64,000 nt of DNA from Ctenosaura bakeri (lineage: Eukaryota; Chordata; Lepidosauria; Squamata; Iguanidae). Shown in pieces: positions 20,315-34,200 of this stretch; within the stretch, counting starts at the first letter, position 1; every line of letters begins with the position of its first letter. Position numbers and translations under genes: made by a program. The notes beneath the pieces are model-generated. The model made no database searches. It was not told the origin of the DNA and saw only the letters and a list, made by a program, of their open reading frames with translations. The stretch spans positions 186,001-250,000 of the forward strand of contig CAOLHI010002141.1 of the NCBI GenBank assembly GCA_948474755.1, written 5' to 3'.

Positions 20315-22156
20315 GACAGAAAGCAATTTCTATTTTATTATAGCTGTCAGAATAAAGACATTTAACTGTTTTGGTTGAAAGGGTGCCTTTTAAATGACTA
20401 GACACAATATGTACTATTACATACATACATTTAGGTGCATTCAACTTTGTTACATGGAGACACAGACACCCTGGTCACTGAGTGGCTACTGAAGTCTGCA
20501 GAGGCAAACCAAAATGACTACCATCCACAATCTTTAACATAAATAGATGAAATGTATATCGAGTTAGCTAAATTTAAGAGGTTATTGGCAGTTGAACACT
20601 TGGCAACTTACAAAATAACATGACTTCTGTTTTGCAAGTTGCAATTGAAGTAGAGGCCCAGTTGAAAATCAGGTTTGTTTACTTCTCCTCTGTCTTTTAG
20701 GGTGAACCCAAATAAGTGCCTGATATGGTCTTGCTGCAGGAATTAGTAATATTTCCTTTAAATATGTTATTTCTACTACTCCAGGATTGTTCTTAAGTAA
20801 ATTAAGGATGTCATGCTTATGATAAACATTTAAGCAACTAACATTGAGTACTTAAATGATTCTTAGTTTTAATTACATCAAAGGAAAAAAAATGCCTTTT
20901 AAAATGTACAGCTTTTGGCCTTGGTCAAAAAACATAGCAATTTTTAACATTTATGAAATGTACAGCATCTCAAAATTATAGACAGTGAACAAACTCAGTA
21001 TCAGCAATAGAGTTACAGATGGTATTTCTCTCCTACCACACCCAGTTATCAGAGGGGTGTTTCTGCTGTTAAAAAAAAAAAAAAAAGGTCATTACTCCAT
21101 ACAAAAGGTTTGTGTATACTGAAGTTTACAAATTAATATTTATCTGCTGGATCAAAGTACAGGAAGAAAATTCAGTGCTTTTGGATTAAAAATGAGTCCT
21201 CATAAAAGACAATTTACAGACAGTTTGCTGTCACTATTGAGACTCTTTTTGGTAATGAACACTGAAAATGAATCAACATGTCTTCCTTTGATTTATAGCT
21301 TCAGTATAAAATCCGACAATGCTAGCACACCAGGATGAAATCCGAAGCCAGAGATAGCAGGAAAATCCAACAGCAACTTCTCCGGTCCAAGTTTCATTCC
21401 ATCTGGAGGAGGAACAGAAGGTCCCCAGGAAAACCATGTCCAGTGCTTAAGGGTGAGCAGATACTATGATTCCATGTGCCGAAAGGCTTTTGTTTTTTTC
21501 CAAAAGATCAGCTTTGACAAATACAGGAGGCAACTAGGATATTATTAGCATGGATACAGAATTGAAATGGAACAGCCCGATATCGTTTTTGGAGTTTTGC
21601 ACAAACATGTTTTAATTTGTTCAAGTAAGAGCTACGGGGCTAGCACCTGAACCTAAGTATTTTATACATATCACCTTGCATCACCTCTGTAGGACCAAGG
21701 TACAACGACATACAGCAATAGCCAGGACAGGACCTCTGTCCCAATTCCCTGCATCCAGCTAGGTGTGTACAGGCTTATTATACTACATACATACAAGACA
21801 CCACTGAACTGACACAGCATTGTTTAAGGTAAGCTTTCCAGTAAGAACGCAGACTTCTAACAGTAGTCTTCTTCACAGCTTCATGGTTACCAGGCCAGCA
21901 TCTCCCCCCTCCCCCCAGAGTAGGCCAAGAGATTATTTTGGTACAGAAGATATCCTTCTCTCTCTCTCTCTCTAAAACACAAGGTTAACTGCACATCCAA
22001 ATCCATATAAATACAATCTCATGGACCAGAAAGAGAGCATCAACAAAAGCTGTGCTCACTTCACTATGCATTTCTAAATTTTACTAGGAGTACAGTTTCT
22101 TACGGTCCAAAAAAATCCTCCAGTTAAGTACAGTCAACATTTCTAACAGGATGCTT
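20315..22156 (-). other. NKTR: NKTR 3' UTR
   Basis: About 1.84 kb between the stop codon and the only AATAAA on this strand in the stretch. It is AT-rich and free of the repeat families that crowd the region below 20,280, as expected for a transcribed UTR. It contains A(15) at about 21,070 and a CT run at 21,957-21,973 (plus strand). Confidence 0.7.
20334..20339 (-). promoter_or_regulatory. NKTR: NKTR polyadenylation signal
   Basis: AATAAA on the minus strand; cleavage is expected near 20,310-20,320. A CR1/hAT repeat block begins immediately beyond. Confidence 0.7.
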
Positions 22157-22235
22157 TCAGCTGTATCTACTGCTTTCGCTAGGGCTTCGGTTGTTGGAAT
22201 AACTGCGGTCGCTTTCACTGTCAGAGCCGTAGGAT
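22157..22235 (-). CDS. NKTR: NKTR exon 17 (coding part), C-terminus
   Basis: Acceptor TTCTTGTAG, then [20 protein letters not shown] and SSRYS, stop TGA at 22,157-22,159. Residues 1440-1465. The end matches the conserved NKTR C-terminus. Confidence 0.95.
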
Positions 22236-25200
22236 CTACAAGAAAAGCCAAGACACACATCAAAATGTGTTACTTCCACTTTACTGGGTGTTACTTCCAT
22301 TTTACACAGACATATGAAACAACCCTCATTTCAAGCGGAACAGCACATGTAAGGGGGAAAAAAAAGGGTTCTTGATCTGTGTTAAATATAAGCAAGTCCC
22401 AATTTACATTAACCCCATTTACAATGTTTCAAATTTACATCATTTCTCCAGAAATAAATTAATGAAACTGTCATCCAGTTATCCCAGGACAGCTATGCAG
22501 TTGAGCATGACCAAAGGAGAGGCAGAGCTTGAATTTTGGCATAAGCATAGTTGACTGGACTGGGTTTCTTTTACTTACCTAGGTTGGGGGAGTGGGGAGG
22601 GAGAAATCAACTGTCATCTTGGCATTGCCAAAAGGAAGGGGCTTTCTTGGACTGCTTAGAAGGAGATGTGTGGGAGAAACTTCAATCTTGTTGGCGGGTT
22701 GCATAAAATTGCTAATTCTGCAGCTGATTCAGCTCTGTTGAAATGCCTCTCCTTGATCACCAGTGATTCTCATTTGCATCACAAATCCAGGAATGCAACC
22801 CTGACATAAACTGAAACCTGTCGCACTTGCTACTGTACCAATATTAAGCTGAACAGAGTCCAGTATAGTGGATAAATTCATGTTTTTGTTTTTTCCTACT
22901 GGTGTCTTTTACAATTTGGGGTCCTACCCAATTTACTGGGCAGCCAACAGCCACTCTGACTAAAATAGACAGATCCAAGCCTTTTAAAGACTATGGCAGA
23001 CCTGAGAAAGGACAGACACTTAACATACGTGCCCTGACTGTGGAACTCCCTCCCCAAAGAAGTTAAGGCTGGCCCCACCTCTATTAAACTTCTGTCGGGC
23101 AGCCAAAACAGTGCAGTTCTATGTGGTATTCAGCGTTTGAAACTGCTGTTTTAAATGTTTCAGAACTGGATTCTAGGATTATGTTTTAGTGCTTTTAGTT
23201 TTCAGAGTATTTTAATTTGTTGTTTAAATTTTTTTTTTATCTCTGTATTGCATTAATTAGTTTTTATTTGTTCACTGCTTTGGGAGCCCTTGTAGGGTGG
23301 GACTCAATACAGAAATGCTTCAATCAATAAATGTGTCTAAAGTAGAGCCTTTCACAATAGATATATGGCCAGAGGTACCCACATGCCTGCTATTGCAAAT
23401 GCCAGTTTGCCAGTGGCAATGATATTCTAGCCTCTCATTTCTCTCTGTCTGTTCTTCATTACTGTTCCATGAGGCAGTTCATCTTTGAAACCTAAAACTG
23501 GCATAGCTGAAGAATTTATAAATGCCTTTGTTAAGGTTGTCATAGGGTCCAAGTGACCCTGAGTGCTCATGAGGACGGCTGAGGTATAAATTGAACAAAC
23601 ACCACCAGTTGTACCTACCTGGATCGTCGATCATAACTACGAGATCTGTGATAACTGTCACTCCTTTTGCTTCTACTGCGACTTCGACTCCTGCTGTAAT
23701 AACTGTCATAGGTATAAGACCTGCTTTTATGGGTAAAAAAGAGGGGTTAGTGATTATCTTGTTAAACAGTGGTTAAATCCAATGTTACTCCCAACTAGAC
23801 TGAACCCACTGAAATGAACACGACTTCTAAGTTTACTGCTCCCATAAATCCCATTGATTTCAGACCAGTGACCTGAAGGCACACGCAGTGTAGTCAGGAG
23901 TAATAACAGACTTAACCAAATGAATTTTATCCCCCTAAAATTTGAACTTTTGTAGAAATCATTTTTGCAGAATCCTAAGGCTAGGAATGCTTATTTGGGA
24001 AAATAATCCTATTTTTTTTTTAATTACTAGCTCTGTTTTTGATAACAGACATCAGAGCCTCGTTTACTTATCCAAAAATACATTTGGATTTCAAAAAATC
24101 AGGTTCAATTCAATTAATGCTTCCAGCATTTACTATCATTTTTGCACGTTGGAGATCTGATGAAATAACCTTTGTTTAATTCTAGACTGGCTGGAAATTT
24201 AACGAGCCACTAAAGCACGTGTCAGTGTATTGCTTTAATATTGCTGTTACACATATATTCTGTATCCTAAACTCATTTTCAAAAGTGATCTCTTTCTCTG
24301 CATACCTTGATCGACTACGGTGGTCATAGGAACTGCTTCTGGACCGACTTCTGCTATAGGTTCGACTAATAAAAAGAAAAAGATTGACATGATCATTCAT
24401 ACATTCATGCTGCAAACATTTTTTTTAATTCTTCAAACAAAGAGATATTCCTGATATATCATTTACTTGACATCCTATATAGCTACAATTATTCTCTTGA
24501 GTGACAAATTTATCTGAAAGCTGTTTTTAAATAGCAAGTGGTCACTCAGCCTACAAAGCATCTTAGCTATGAAAGCAACCTGAGTTTCAAGGCGACATTT
24601 TGCAACGATGCCCCCCCACTCTCTGGGACCATCTTTCATCCTTCCCTTTTATAAATACTTGCCTATGACTTCTGCAGCTGTTATAGGAACTACTGCGACT
24701 CCTTGAACGGCCTCTGCTGTACCAACCTCTGCTCCGGCTTCGTGTGTAGCTCCGTGACCTATATAAATTTAAAGTGCATATACTGAAATGCTATGGGGGG
24801 AAAACGGAGAAATACAAGTGCTAGGTTTTAAGATGGCAATATTCTGAGAGCCATCTAGCGACCAAGCAGCTAACACAGAATTAATAGGAATTCCAAGAAC
24901 CATTCTCAAAGCTTTTCTGAAATGGCTCCGCCTACATGCAAGCTTTACCCACCTATATGAGTAAGTAGAGCTTCTTGATCGACTTCTTGAGTGACTATAG
25001 GAAAGGGATCTTGTTCTGTGCCTGGATTTAGGTTCCGACTTGCTCCGTGACCGGCTGCGGCTTCTTGATTGACTGTTCTCCCGGGTGGCTGAATCTTCCT
25101 CACTGGAGCTCTCGTGGTTTCTTGGTCTCCGATTAAGCCTGGCTGTCTTTCTGACTTCATCAAACAGAGACCCTGGTCTGATTTTGTTTTTACTTTTGAT

Positions 25201-28200
25201 TTCTATCCTTAAACCTTGTGGTTTTGACTCAGATGATGAGGGAAGATTTCTGGCTTCCAAAGTACTGCTAGAAGCCACTGCAGTGGCCAGCTGGAGATTC
25301 CCCACACCTTGTAATGGTTTCCATTTATTATCTACTGTGCTGCTTTGGGCACCGTCAGCCATTTCAGTTTTCAGCCCACTGTCCACAGTGGCAGCAGATG
25401 TGGAGGGTTTAGGTTTTTGTTTGTCTTTTTCTCTGTTTTCTTCTTTGGTATCAGTTGATTCTTTCCCATTGGCTCTTTGCTTTGTACCTTCTGCTTCAGA
25501 ATGGTTGTTGTGTACATCAGTATTCTTACTAACTTTCACATCCTGGAGATTCATCTCCAGATTAACCGGAGAAAGTTCCACATGGACCTTTAAAGGTGAA
25601 TTGTGTTCTGGCGTACAGATCTCCATGTCATCTATTTGGGTGACATCGACCTCATTTTCGTTCTTTTCCACTGCAGCATCAGGAGTTTCTGATTTATCCA
25701 TGTTTTTATCTGGACTTAGAACCTGAGCTGAAGTAGATGGCTCCCCATTATTTTTACTAGGTTGGCTAGCAGGGGAAGTATGCCCCACAGCTACATCCGA
25801 TGGCATGTTCTCGTTGTGGGGCTTTTCATTGTTCCTTGGTTGGTCTTTGACCATTTTGTCCTTTTCAGGATCCTGATCTTGGTTTTTATCTTTGAGATCA
25901 GTTGCAGTTTGCTTCTCTCTCATCCTTAGTGCCCGGTTTCACAACATCTTCCTCCTCTTCCTCCTCCTCGCCAAACTCCAGGGGAGGCTGCCAATGAAAT
26001 GTTTCCTTCTGCTTTTGAGCCTTGCGCTTCTTCTCTTTTTTACCACCCTTGGACTTCTCTTTAGCCTTTTTGGAATGTGTTTTCTTCAGGTTCTTTTTGG
26101 AGCCGTGCTTCTGCTTTCTCGTTTTCCCCCTGGTGCCCGAAGCAGAATGGGAACTCTCTGACTCTGAAAGGGAAGACTGCTTGCTTGCCTTTGCTACAGC
26201 GGAAGAAGAAGAATCTAATTTTGTCTTACATTTGGCCAGGCTGAGGTCTGTGTCTGAATCTGACGAGGCTTCACCTTCCTCCTTGCTGGACGACAGTCTT
26301 GAATCTTCTTTACTGTTTCTGACTCCACCTCCTTCTGAATTTGATTCAGAGTCCCACTTACTGCCAGCACGTGTTTTCCTTTTCGATTTCGTACCACTTC
26401 TTGGAGACTCAGATTTGTCTTTCAAAGCTCTTCTTTTGGAACGGTCGCTGCCCCATTCAGATCTAGATTTCTTTTCATGTCCATCATAAACTGAGCTACT
26501 ATTATTTCGCTTCCGATTAGCTTTTTCTGTCTGCGATGGCCTCTTTTCTTGAGATGACTGTGGTTTCACCAATTGCTCACTGTCTGTGGAGAAATCTGAT
26601 GAAGATCTGCTTGTGCTGTCCCTGTGCTTCTGAGAAGCCACGTCTTTTGCATACGGAAGCGTACTTTCGGAACTACTTTGCCTTTTCTTTTCCAGCTGTA
26701 AATGCTTCTCCTTGTATTCGGATTTTATTCTGCTTTTCTGTCTCTCATCCTCACTTAAAGAAAAGTAAGATGATGATCCACTGTAGCAAGAGCGATCACT
26801 GGGAGATTTATTCACTGAGTGAGATCTAGCAGTTGATCGAGACCTTGAGCTGGACGGACTTCTGGATCTCGAGAAAGACTTGGAGTAGGACCTGCTTTGA
26901 GTTGTCCTGCTTCTAGATCTTCGCCAACTACCTGAGCTTCTATCGCTCCGATTTTTGGAATAACCGCTCTGCTCACTATCTGAACTCTTTTCCCGCTTAT
27001 GATACGAAGAGGATGGGCCAGCATCTTTGGTGCTTACTAAATTGTAAGCAGTCTGAGTGGGGATTAAGTGAGTGGTCTTTGCTTTCATTTCCTGAATCCG
27101 CTCATAGGACGGTTTCCATGGCTTTTGACCAGGTTTCCACCGAGAAGGGGGAGGGCTGTCGCTTAGCGGTATAACTGGAATGCTTTCGGCAACAACCGGC
27201 TGAATCACAACTTTATCATTCTGGGGCAGTGCTGCTCTTACAGGTTCCACCTTAACTGCCTTACACTCGTTCAGATGAGAGCCAACGTGTTTTGGTGGAG
27301 TGGACACTGTCTTCAAATGCTTAGAGGCAGAGCTAGATCTAGACCTAGACCTGGACCTGCTCCTAGACTGAGAAGACTTATAGGCATTTCTTGATCTAGA
27401 ACTTCTTCTGGAGTAAGATCTGGACCTAGATCTAGACCGGGATCTGGACCTATAGTATGACTGGGAATCTCTGCTTGATACAGACAAGGAGCTCTGCTTA
27501 TCTCTCTCTGATTTAGACCAGCCTCTTCTAGAGGAGTCGCCCCTTGAAGTCAGCGATGAAGAGCGAGACCCCCTCTCATGATCATAAGATGACTTTGTCT
27601 TTCTAGCAGAAGAATGGGAAGAATCCATGTCTGATGAAGGGGACAACCTCTTCTTTTTGATTTGCTTGCGCTTCTTCAGGTGTTTTTGCTTTTTCGCCTT
27701 CTTTTTGTGCTTTGTCTTTTTCTCTTTCCGGTGTTTTCTGTGGAGGCTGCCATATTTTGCACTGCTGAGATCTGAATAACCATTATGGGACCAAGACCTT
27801 GACCTCTGTGACAGGCTTCTTTCATCCCACTTTCCTGGGTCACTCAACCTAAGAAACAAATAAAAAAAATATGAATGGATATTCTCTCAAATTGACTAAA
27901 TTTATTTCTATACTTTTCCTAATGGCAAGTATGGGTTTCAGATACTATGTAGCATGGCCCTGAAGAACTGAGGACAGCTCAGTGAACTAGAAGATGATTG
28001 GAGGTAGGGGGTTGGTACAAGTAACTTACTAAAAAATAAGTTCCATGAAGACTCTACAAGATTTAAGAGACTCTGAAAAGAAACTGAGGAACTATATTTG
28101 ACTGGATAAACAGAGGCTTTCTAGACAGTTTGCATGCCTCAAGGTTCATACAAACTATTCCAATTTCAATGTAACATAAATCCGTAAGATGGCCACTTTT

Positions 28201-31200
28201 TCATAGGTTAGCCTAAGAAACTGCTCAAAGATGATCCAGTGATCTGATTTCAATAGTCAGAAAGCTATCCCTCAAAGCAGCTTAGATGAGTAACCATTCA
28301 TATGGAGTTTGTGTATGAATATGCATCTATGAAAATCATTCCCAAAAGCCACCTCATAGATTAAAAAAACTGTCACACTTTCATCACCACCCATCAGATT
28401 CTTCCAAACATTTTCTCCAAGGCTCATGGTGGGTACTCAGAGTGGGACCAGACACCTTCTAGACTGCAAGTAAAGAAGATTTCATGAAACTCATTTTTTT
28501 GGGGGGAGGGAACCTCAGTGGATATTTCTGAAGCAATAAACATTTGTTTCATTTCAGAATGTTTTTAAACCATGCATATGCTGCTTTATAACACAGCAGC
28601 CGAACTGCTTTGTTATACATGAGGTTTATGTGCAAGAGCTCTGCAAAATAATTTATAACATTAAGATACACCTTTTTCACTGTGTTCCACAGAGCCTGCT
28701 ACGCCCAAACCAACAGAATCTAAATGGCAATCCAAAGCTCCCATATAACTGTTCCCTATTTACCCAGCACCAAGCGCTTAACTGTACCTTTCATGCACAA
28801 TAAGACACATTGAATATGTATTTCCAATATAAATCTGATGGGATTTGTATTTAAAATAATAGTTACTTCTTTCTACATTCTCATTTTTAAAGTAACCTTT
28901 CTACAGGACAGGTGTCATTTTAAGAAAGGTATATATACTTTGTACAGTCTTACTTGTCCCCTTTACTCCATTTTTCTCCGCTGGGTGGCCTGTAGGCTCT
29001 TAATCGCTGCATTTCTTCCTTCCAGTGGGGAGGAGTTTCACTGCTCCCATCATTACCAGATTCTGAACATGACCGGGAATGAGGTGGGGTATGGTATCGC
29101 TAAAAAAAGAGGACAGCACATTATTATACAAAATCCATCAATCGTGCAAGCATACAATAACCAACAATGTATCCTCTATAATAATAATAAAAAAGCTTTG
29201 GAGAGGACTGCCTTCTAGATGTACTCTACAGATAAACATTTTAGGTCATGCAGAAGTGAAAAAAATAAACTATTAATAAAATTCAAAGCAGTACAATTAA
29301 AAAAGAATAATAAAAAAATTATAAAGAACCCATCCCATAAAGGGCCCTTTCTTCAGAACTGTCAGCTTTCAAAACTGTCTATGAAAGTATAGCAAGGAGG
29401 GTACCAATCTAACTTCCTCAGGAAAGAAGCTTCAGAGCCTGGGAGCATCAACGGAGAAGGCCCTCTCCTACATTCCCCCAAAATGTACCTGCAAGGATGG
29501 TGGGACAAAGAGTAGGGCCTCCCCAGAAGACTTCAAGAAACATGCTGGCTCAATACAGGGAGATATGGTCTTTCAGATAACCTGGACTTGAGCCCTACAG
29601 GGCATTTGTAGGCCATAACCAGAGCCCTGAATTGCACCTGGAAAACAGTCCAGTATTCAGTGGAGTCATTGCAACAAGCAAGTTGTGTGTTTTCTGCAGC
29701 CAGCCATGGTAATAATCTGGCAGAAAGCTCGTTGGATCAGCTGAAGTTTTCAAACACTCTTCAAAGGCAGCTCGATGTAGTATGTGTTACAGTAATTTAA
29801 ATGGGACTGCTTGGATTAATCCAGTCCAGAAGAACTACTCTGCAGCCAGAGAAAACTGAGGCACAAGAGTGGAGGTGCTGAACAACTTAGAAGAGACTCG
29901 TAATCTCCAAAAGTGAGGATATGGCACCTGTCTTCCAACTAAAGCTCTGTTCTAGTTGGTCTTTTCAAATTCACATCCTTTCAAAGAATATCATCAGTAT
30001 TTTGTGTCTCTTTTCTGGCCTTTGATATGTAAAGGTTCCATAAGCTACAAATGAATAAGGCCACACACCTGTCTCCCTCCACTTGCTGCAAGTTTTTATT
30101 CTACTCTATGTTCCCTGTGACCTCAGCCACTTTATAATATCTACTCATTTAAGGAAGAGAAATTTGATTTGCAAGGAAAAACATCATCTTAGGCATATAA
30201 CATTAATACTCTTCCTCTCAAGTCTGATGAAGAGCATACTGCTGAAAAGCTTGCTTGGGACACTCTGACTAACTGGTCCAAAAATAACACTTCACTTTAT
30301 AGTATTTTTGGTGTTCAAGCCAAGACATGTGCTCATCAATGTACACTGTCTTGTCAACTCAGTGCTGTCAGAAAGTCCAAAGAATTCCAACATGTGCAGC
30401 TCCCTCCCAGTATCAACATTTTTCAGTGTTCATTGATCTTGTCTGTGCTTTTCCCACCTATTAAATAAACTGACGGATTAACAGAGAATGAACACTTTTT
30501 CCCTACTTACAAAACCACCTCAGCCTTATTACAATCACCTGTGATCATGCCCATCTTTTAAACTGATTCTATTGCCACTGCCACCTGCATCTGCAACTTT
30601 TAACTGACTTAAGCAAGTGCCACACATCTTTTCAATGTTGGTTAAAACAGAACTCATGGTCTCGTAAGTCAGAAAGTTTAAAGAAAAAAAATGAAAAACA
30701 TACTATTGTGCCTCTCCCTCTGATTTTTCTTCCAGATTTAGACACTGAGGGCTTCTGGTCAGTCAAAACTGGTGCTACATCAAGGGGCTTCCTTAAATAT
30801 TAAGGATGATGCAAGCATAAGGAAGAAAGCATTAAAAAAATCAATCCTTTTTCCAGTCAAAGAGTTAAAATATATTCTACACTGAGCACATAACTCAAAC
30901 AACCAAATATACAATTGCTTTATCAATCAACTGCTTATTCAAATGGTCTGCTGTTTAGTTCTAAACAGGATCTTCTAACAGATTTCTTCCTCCCTTTCCA
31001 TAAGTTAGGGATTTTTTTGCCAGAGATGCAAAGCCTCTACAGTTCCTAGACTGGAGGTGCTGTTGCACAACACAGGATCCTTCTTCCTTTGACCTTAGCT
31101 CAACAGTAAAGACTAGGTTGGTGCGTGTCTCAAAGAAAAAAAAACCTCCTTAAGAGAACTAAGTTAAGTGCTACTCTTTTTCTGAAGAAAAAAAAAAAAT

Positions 31201-34200
31201 CTCCATAATTCCTGGATAGTGAAGAAACTTCTCTTGAAGGGTAGCTGCTGACATTACTTTGGACAGCTTTCCTTAAAGGCCAAAGTGGAGCTTTCTGGCA
31301 CGTCCATTAGAATTTTCTGTGAACTGGACTAATCCCATCAGCATCTACTCCTAGAAGAGGGTGCCCGTCCTCTTTACTCTTGAGTTCTATTTTTTTTAAA
31401 TTACATATAAGAACAACAGATATGCAGAAGATCTGTAACTAAAATTAAAACAGAATGTTTTGAAAACATAAGTTTCTAAATCACTCCTTTGTATACAACA
31501 CTACTGGGAAAATGACTGCTTAACAGTCTTCTCTTAGGCCACTCCAGGACTGCTAAAAAACCCCAATTCTAATATTAAAGTTAAGCATCGAGAGAACAGT
31601 GGAGGAGGGCTTGTGTGCACACTTCTGATGATTACTGTAAGACCCTTTGAATCCTATTTTGGGAGAAGGGCAGGATATAAATTACATAAATGCATAATAA
31701 AATCAATCCCCTACGGATCAGAGTAAGTACAAATGATACAACACTGATTTGACCAGAGGCCTGTACATCTTGTATCCAAAGAACTGAAGAGGGCATGCAC
31801 CATTCCTCCACTGCTGTGAGAGAGTGGGAGCTTGCACATGTGTGCATCTTTCTAACATGTTAAGATAATCAAACCAAAAGCTTATCCAGTCCAGTGCTTC
31901 GTTCCCACAGTTGCCAACCAAATGCCTACAGGCACCTATGTGCAGAATGTAACTGGGGCAACCAACATGACTTAGTAAGCCCCTGGAATTGCCAGAAAAT
32001 TGTGAAGGGCAAGATATAGACAGATCAATATTGAGAACATCTCAAAATGTAACATCAGCAAATATTTAGAGAAAGGTGGAAATAGGATACTGTATTTCCT
32101 ATACTCTTGCTCATTTGTTAAAAATGGCAACTGATGCAGGACATCACTGGGGTTAGGCTAGATGCAACTTTCCTTCTGTTAAGAAATAAAGACTTTAGCT
32201 CCTACATGTAAAAGACAGGGTTTTCTTTTTCAGGATATTAACTAGCAAGCATTCCTTCACTTTCAGAAATGGAAGTAGCGTGTTTGCATCAAGTCCTTGT
32301 TGTTTACATACCACATGCCAAGGGAATCTACAAGTTGTACAATGACTAGAAATAAACAATCTACTCAGGATTACTGGATGGAAACATTCCCACAAAGGAG
32401 GAACACAGACAAAAGAAAAAGAGTTCACTACATACGGCTCAGGCTCTGTACTTGTAACTGGTGCATCTCTTCTAAGCAAAAATCTGTTCTCAGGCACTGG
32501 AGGGATTTCTTCAGGACGGACAACAGGTTTGTCCCTTTTTCCATTCAAGTCTACTGATTTTTCATTTGCTTCACTTCTGTCAGAGTGGCTGGATGGAAAA
32601 AGAACTGTTTTCTTTACCATTACAAACACATTTTTGTTGCCATTTTAGAAAGTGTGACAGTTTATTTCTCATTTACTGACTGAGCTAGTGCTGGAGGCAT
32701 CTTCACAACAGGGCAGATGTAAAAAAACAAACAAAACAAAAAAAATGTGAAAATGCTACTTTGCAAAACTTTGTCCATTCAAATGAGAATCTCTGCATTA
32801 TGGAACATATCTAACAGTTCTGCTATGCATTCACTTCCTAAATGTCTTCTAGTCTACCCATTTAACTTCTTCAAATACTAAACCTGGGCTACTCTTTGTA
32901 TACAGAGATGTCATATCTACTTTTTAAGAAGCAAGGAGTGCATACTTTCAAGAATGTCCGCAGCAATATGAAGTCCCATATATCGTTTTCCACAGTGTTC
33001 AAAATGCATGCTTAAAAGTTCTGCTGAATCAGTGGAGCTCCTTTTACTGTGGCATGGATTGGTTTAATTGGCTACGTGCTTTTAAAGGCTTGTTCCTCAA
33101 CCCAGCCATGATTTCTTTTTCCCTAAAGCATTCTTTATCCATTTTAATATATCATGTACCTTCTTTGTCCCGATGCCCGTTTGTTCTTAGGTTCCTCTTT
33201 CTTCCTCTCCTCCCTTCTTCGCTTCCGTGACTGTTTAGCTTTGGTTCTTCTCTTGCGCTTCCTTTTCCTACTTCGCTCACTTTCAGATTCGCTGTCTGAT
33301 GAGGAGTCGGATGAGGTGGATGAACTGCTGGTGGAGCTATCTGAAGCTTCTGAGTTAGAAGAGACCTTCCTCTTCTTCTCCAGCACTTTGGATGACAAAG
33401 TTACACTATTTTATTATTACCTCTACAAGATACATGGGCTGGTATTCAACCAGAAAAATAATTCAGTTTTCTGGAGATTATTTACCATTAAGCACATTTT
33501 TGTTGTCATTTTAAGCAAGTGTGACAGTTGACTTCTCAGTTACTGACTAACCTAGTGCTCGAAGCACCTACACAACAGGGCAGAGGTAAAAACCTACACT
33601 GGTAAATGCCATTAAATAACAATACTGCTATAGCTTACTAATGTTTAATGTTGCACCTCAAATGTGGAATGCCCTCCCAACTTTGGAAGTCTGATTTGCA
33701 CCAACACTGGCTTCTTTTTGGTGCTAAGGCATGGCACTTATTAAGACCTTTGGGACTTAGGTGACTGTAAATTTACAAGCTCAGGTTTTAACTGCAATAG
33801 CCTTTTAAGTTCTTTTAACTTGTTGTCATATTTAATGTATTTTTATCTTAAGCTACTTGTATTTTTAATCCTGAACTGTTTTAACTTCTTTATTGTTTTA
33901 TCTGTGTGCCTCTCTGAAATCCCACAATAAAGGGTGGGATATATCAATTTTAATACATAAAAAGGAATAAATTTAACTTGGGAAAATAGACTCAGATCCA
34001 TTAACACAAACTCAACCTGTTGGTTCTCTGTCCTCGCACAATGACGACTACAAGAAGCCTGACCTCCTGCTGCAGGTTAGCAACTGACTGGGTCTTAGTT
34101 ATCAAAAATCCACTGTCAGTACTTAATTCCTCTCATTTTAAAATATCCTTTAAATATACTCTTTCCTTTAGGTGCACCTCACTTAAAAGACCAACTGCCA

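Noticed and set aside
24658..24662. GT donor (GTATTT) as the exon 14 5' splice site
   Set aside because: Its use brings an in-frame TAG within four codons of exon 15; the GC donor keeps the conserved RS tail in phase.
25901..25938. An intron explaining the frame change in exon 13
   Set aside because: No donor/acceptor pair fits this short interval and the sequence reads as coding on both sides up to the switch.
25085..26489. Plus-strand frames of 213 and 155 aa
   Set aside because: Shadows opposite the low-stop SR-rich coding of NKTR exon 13.
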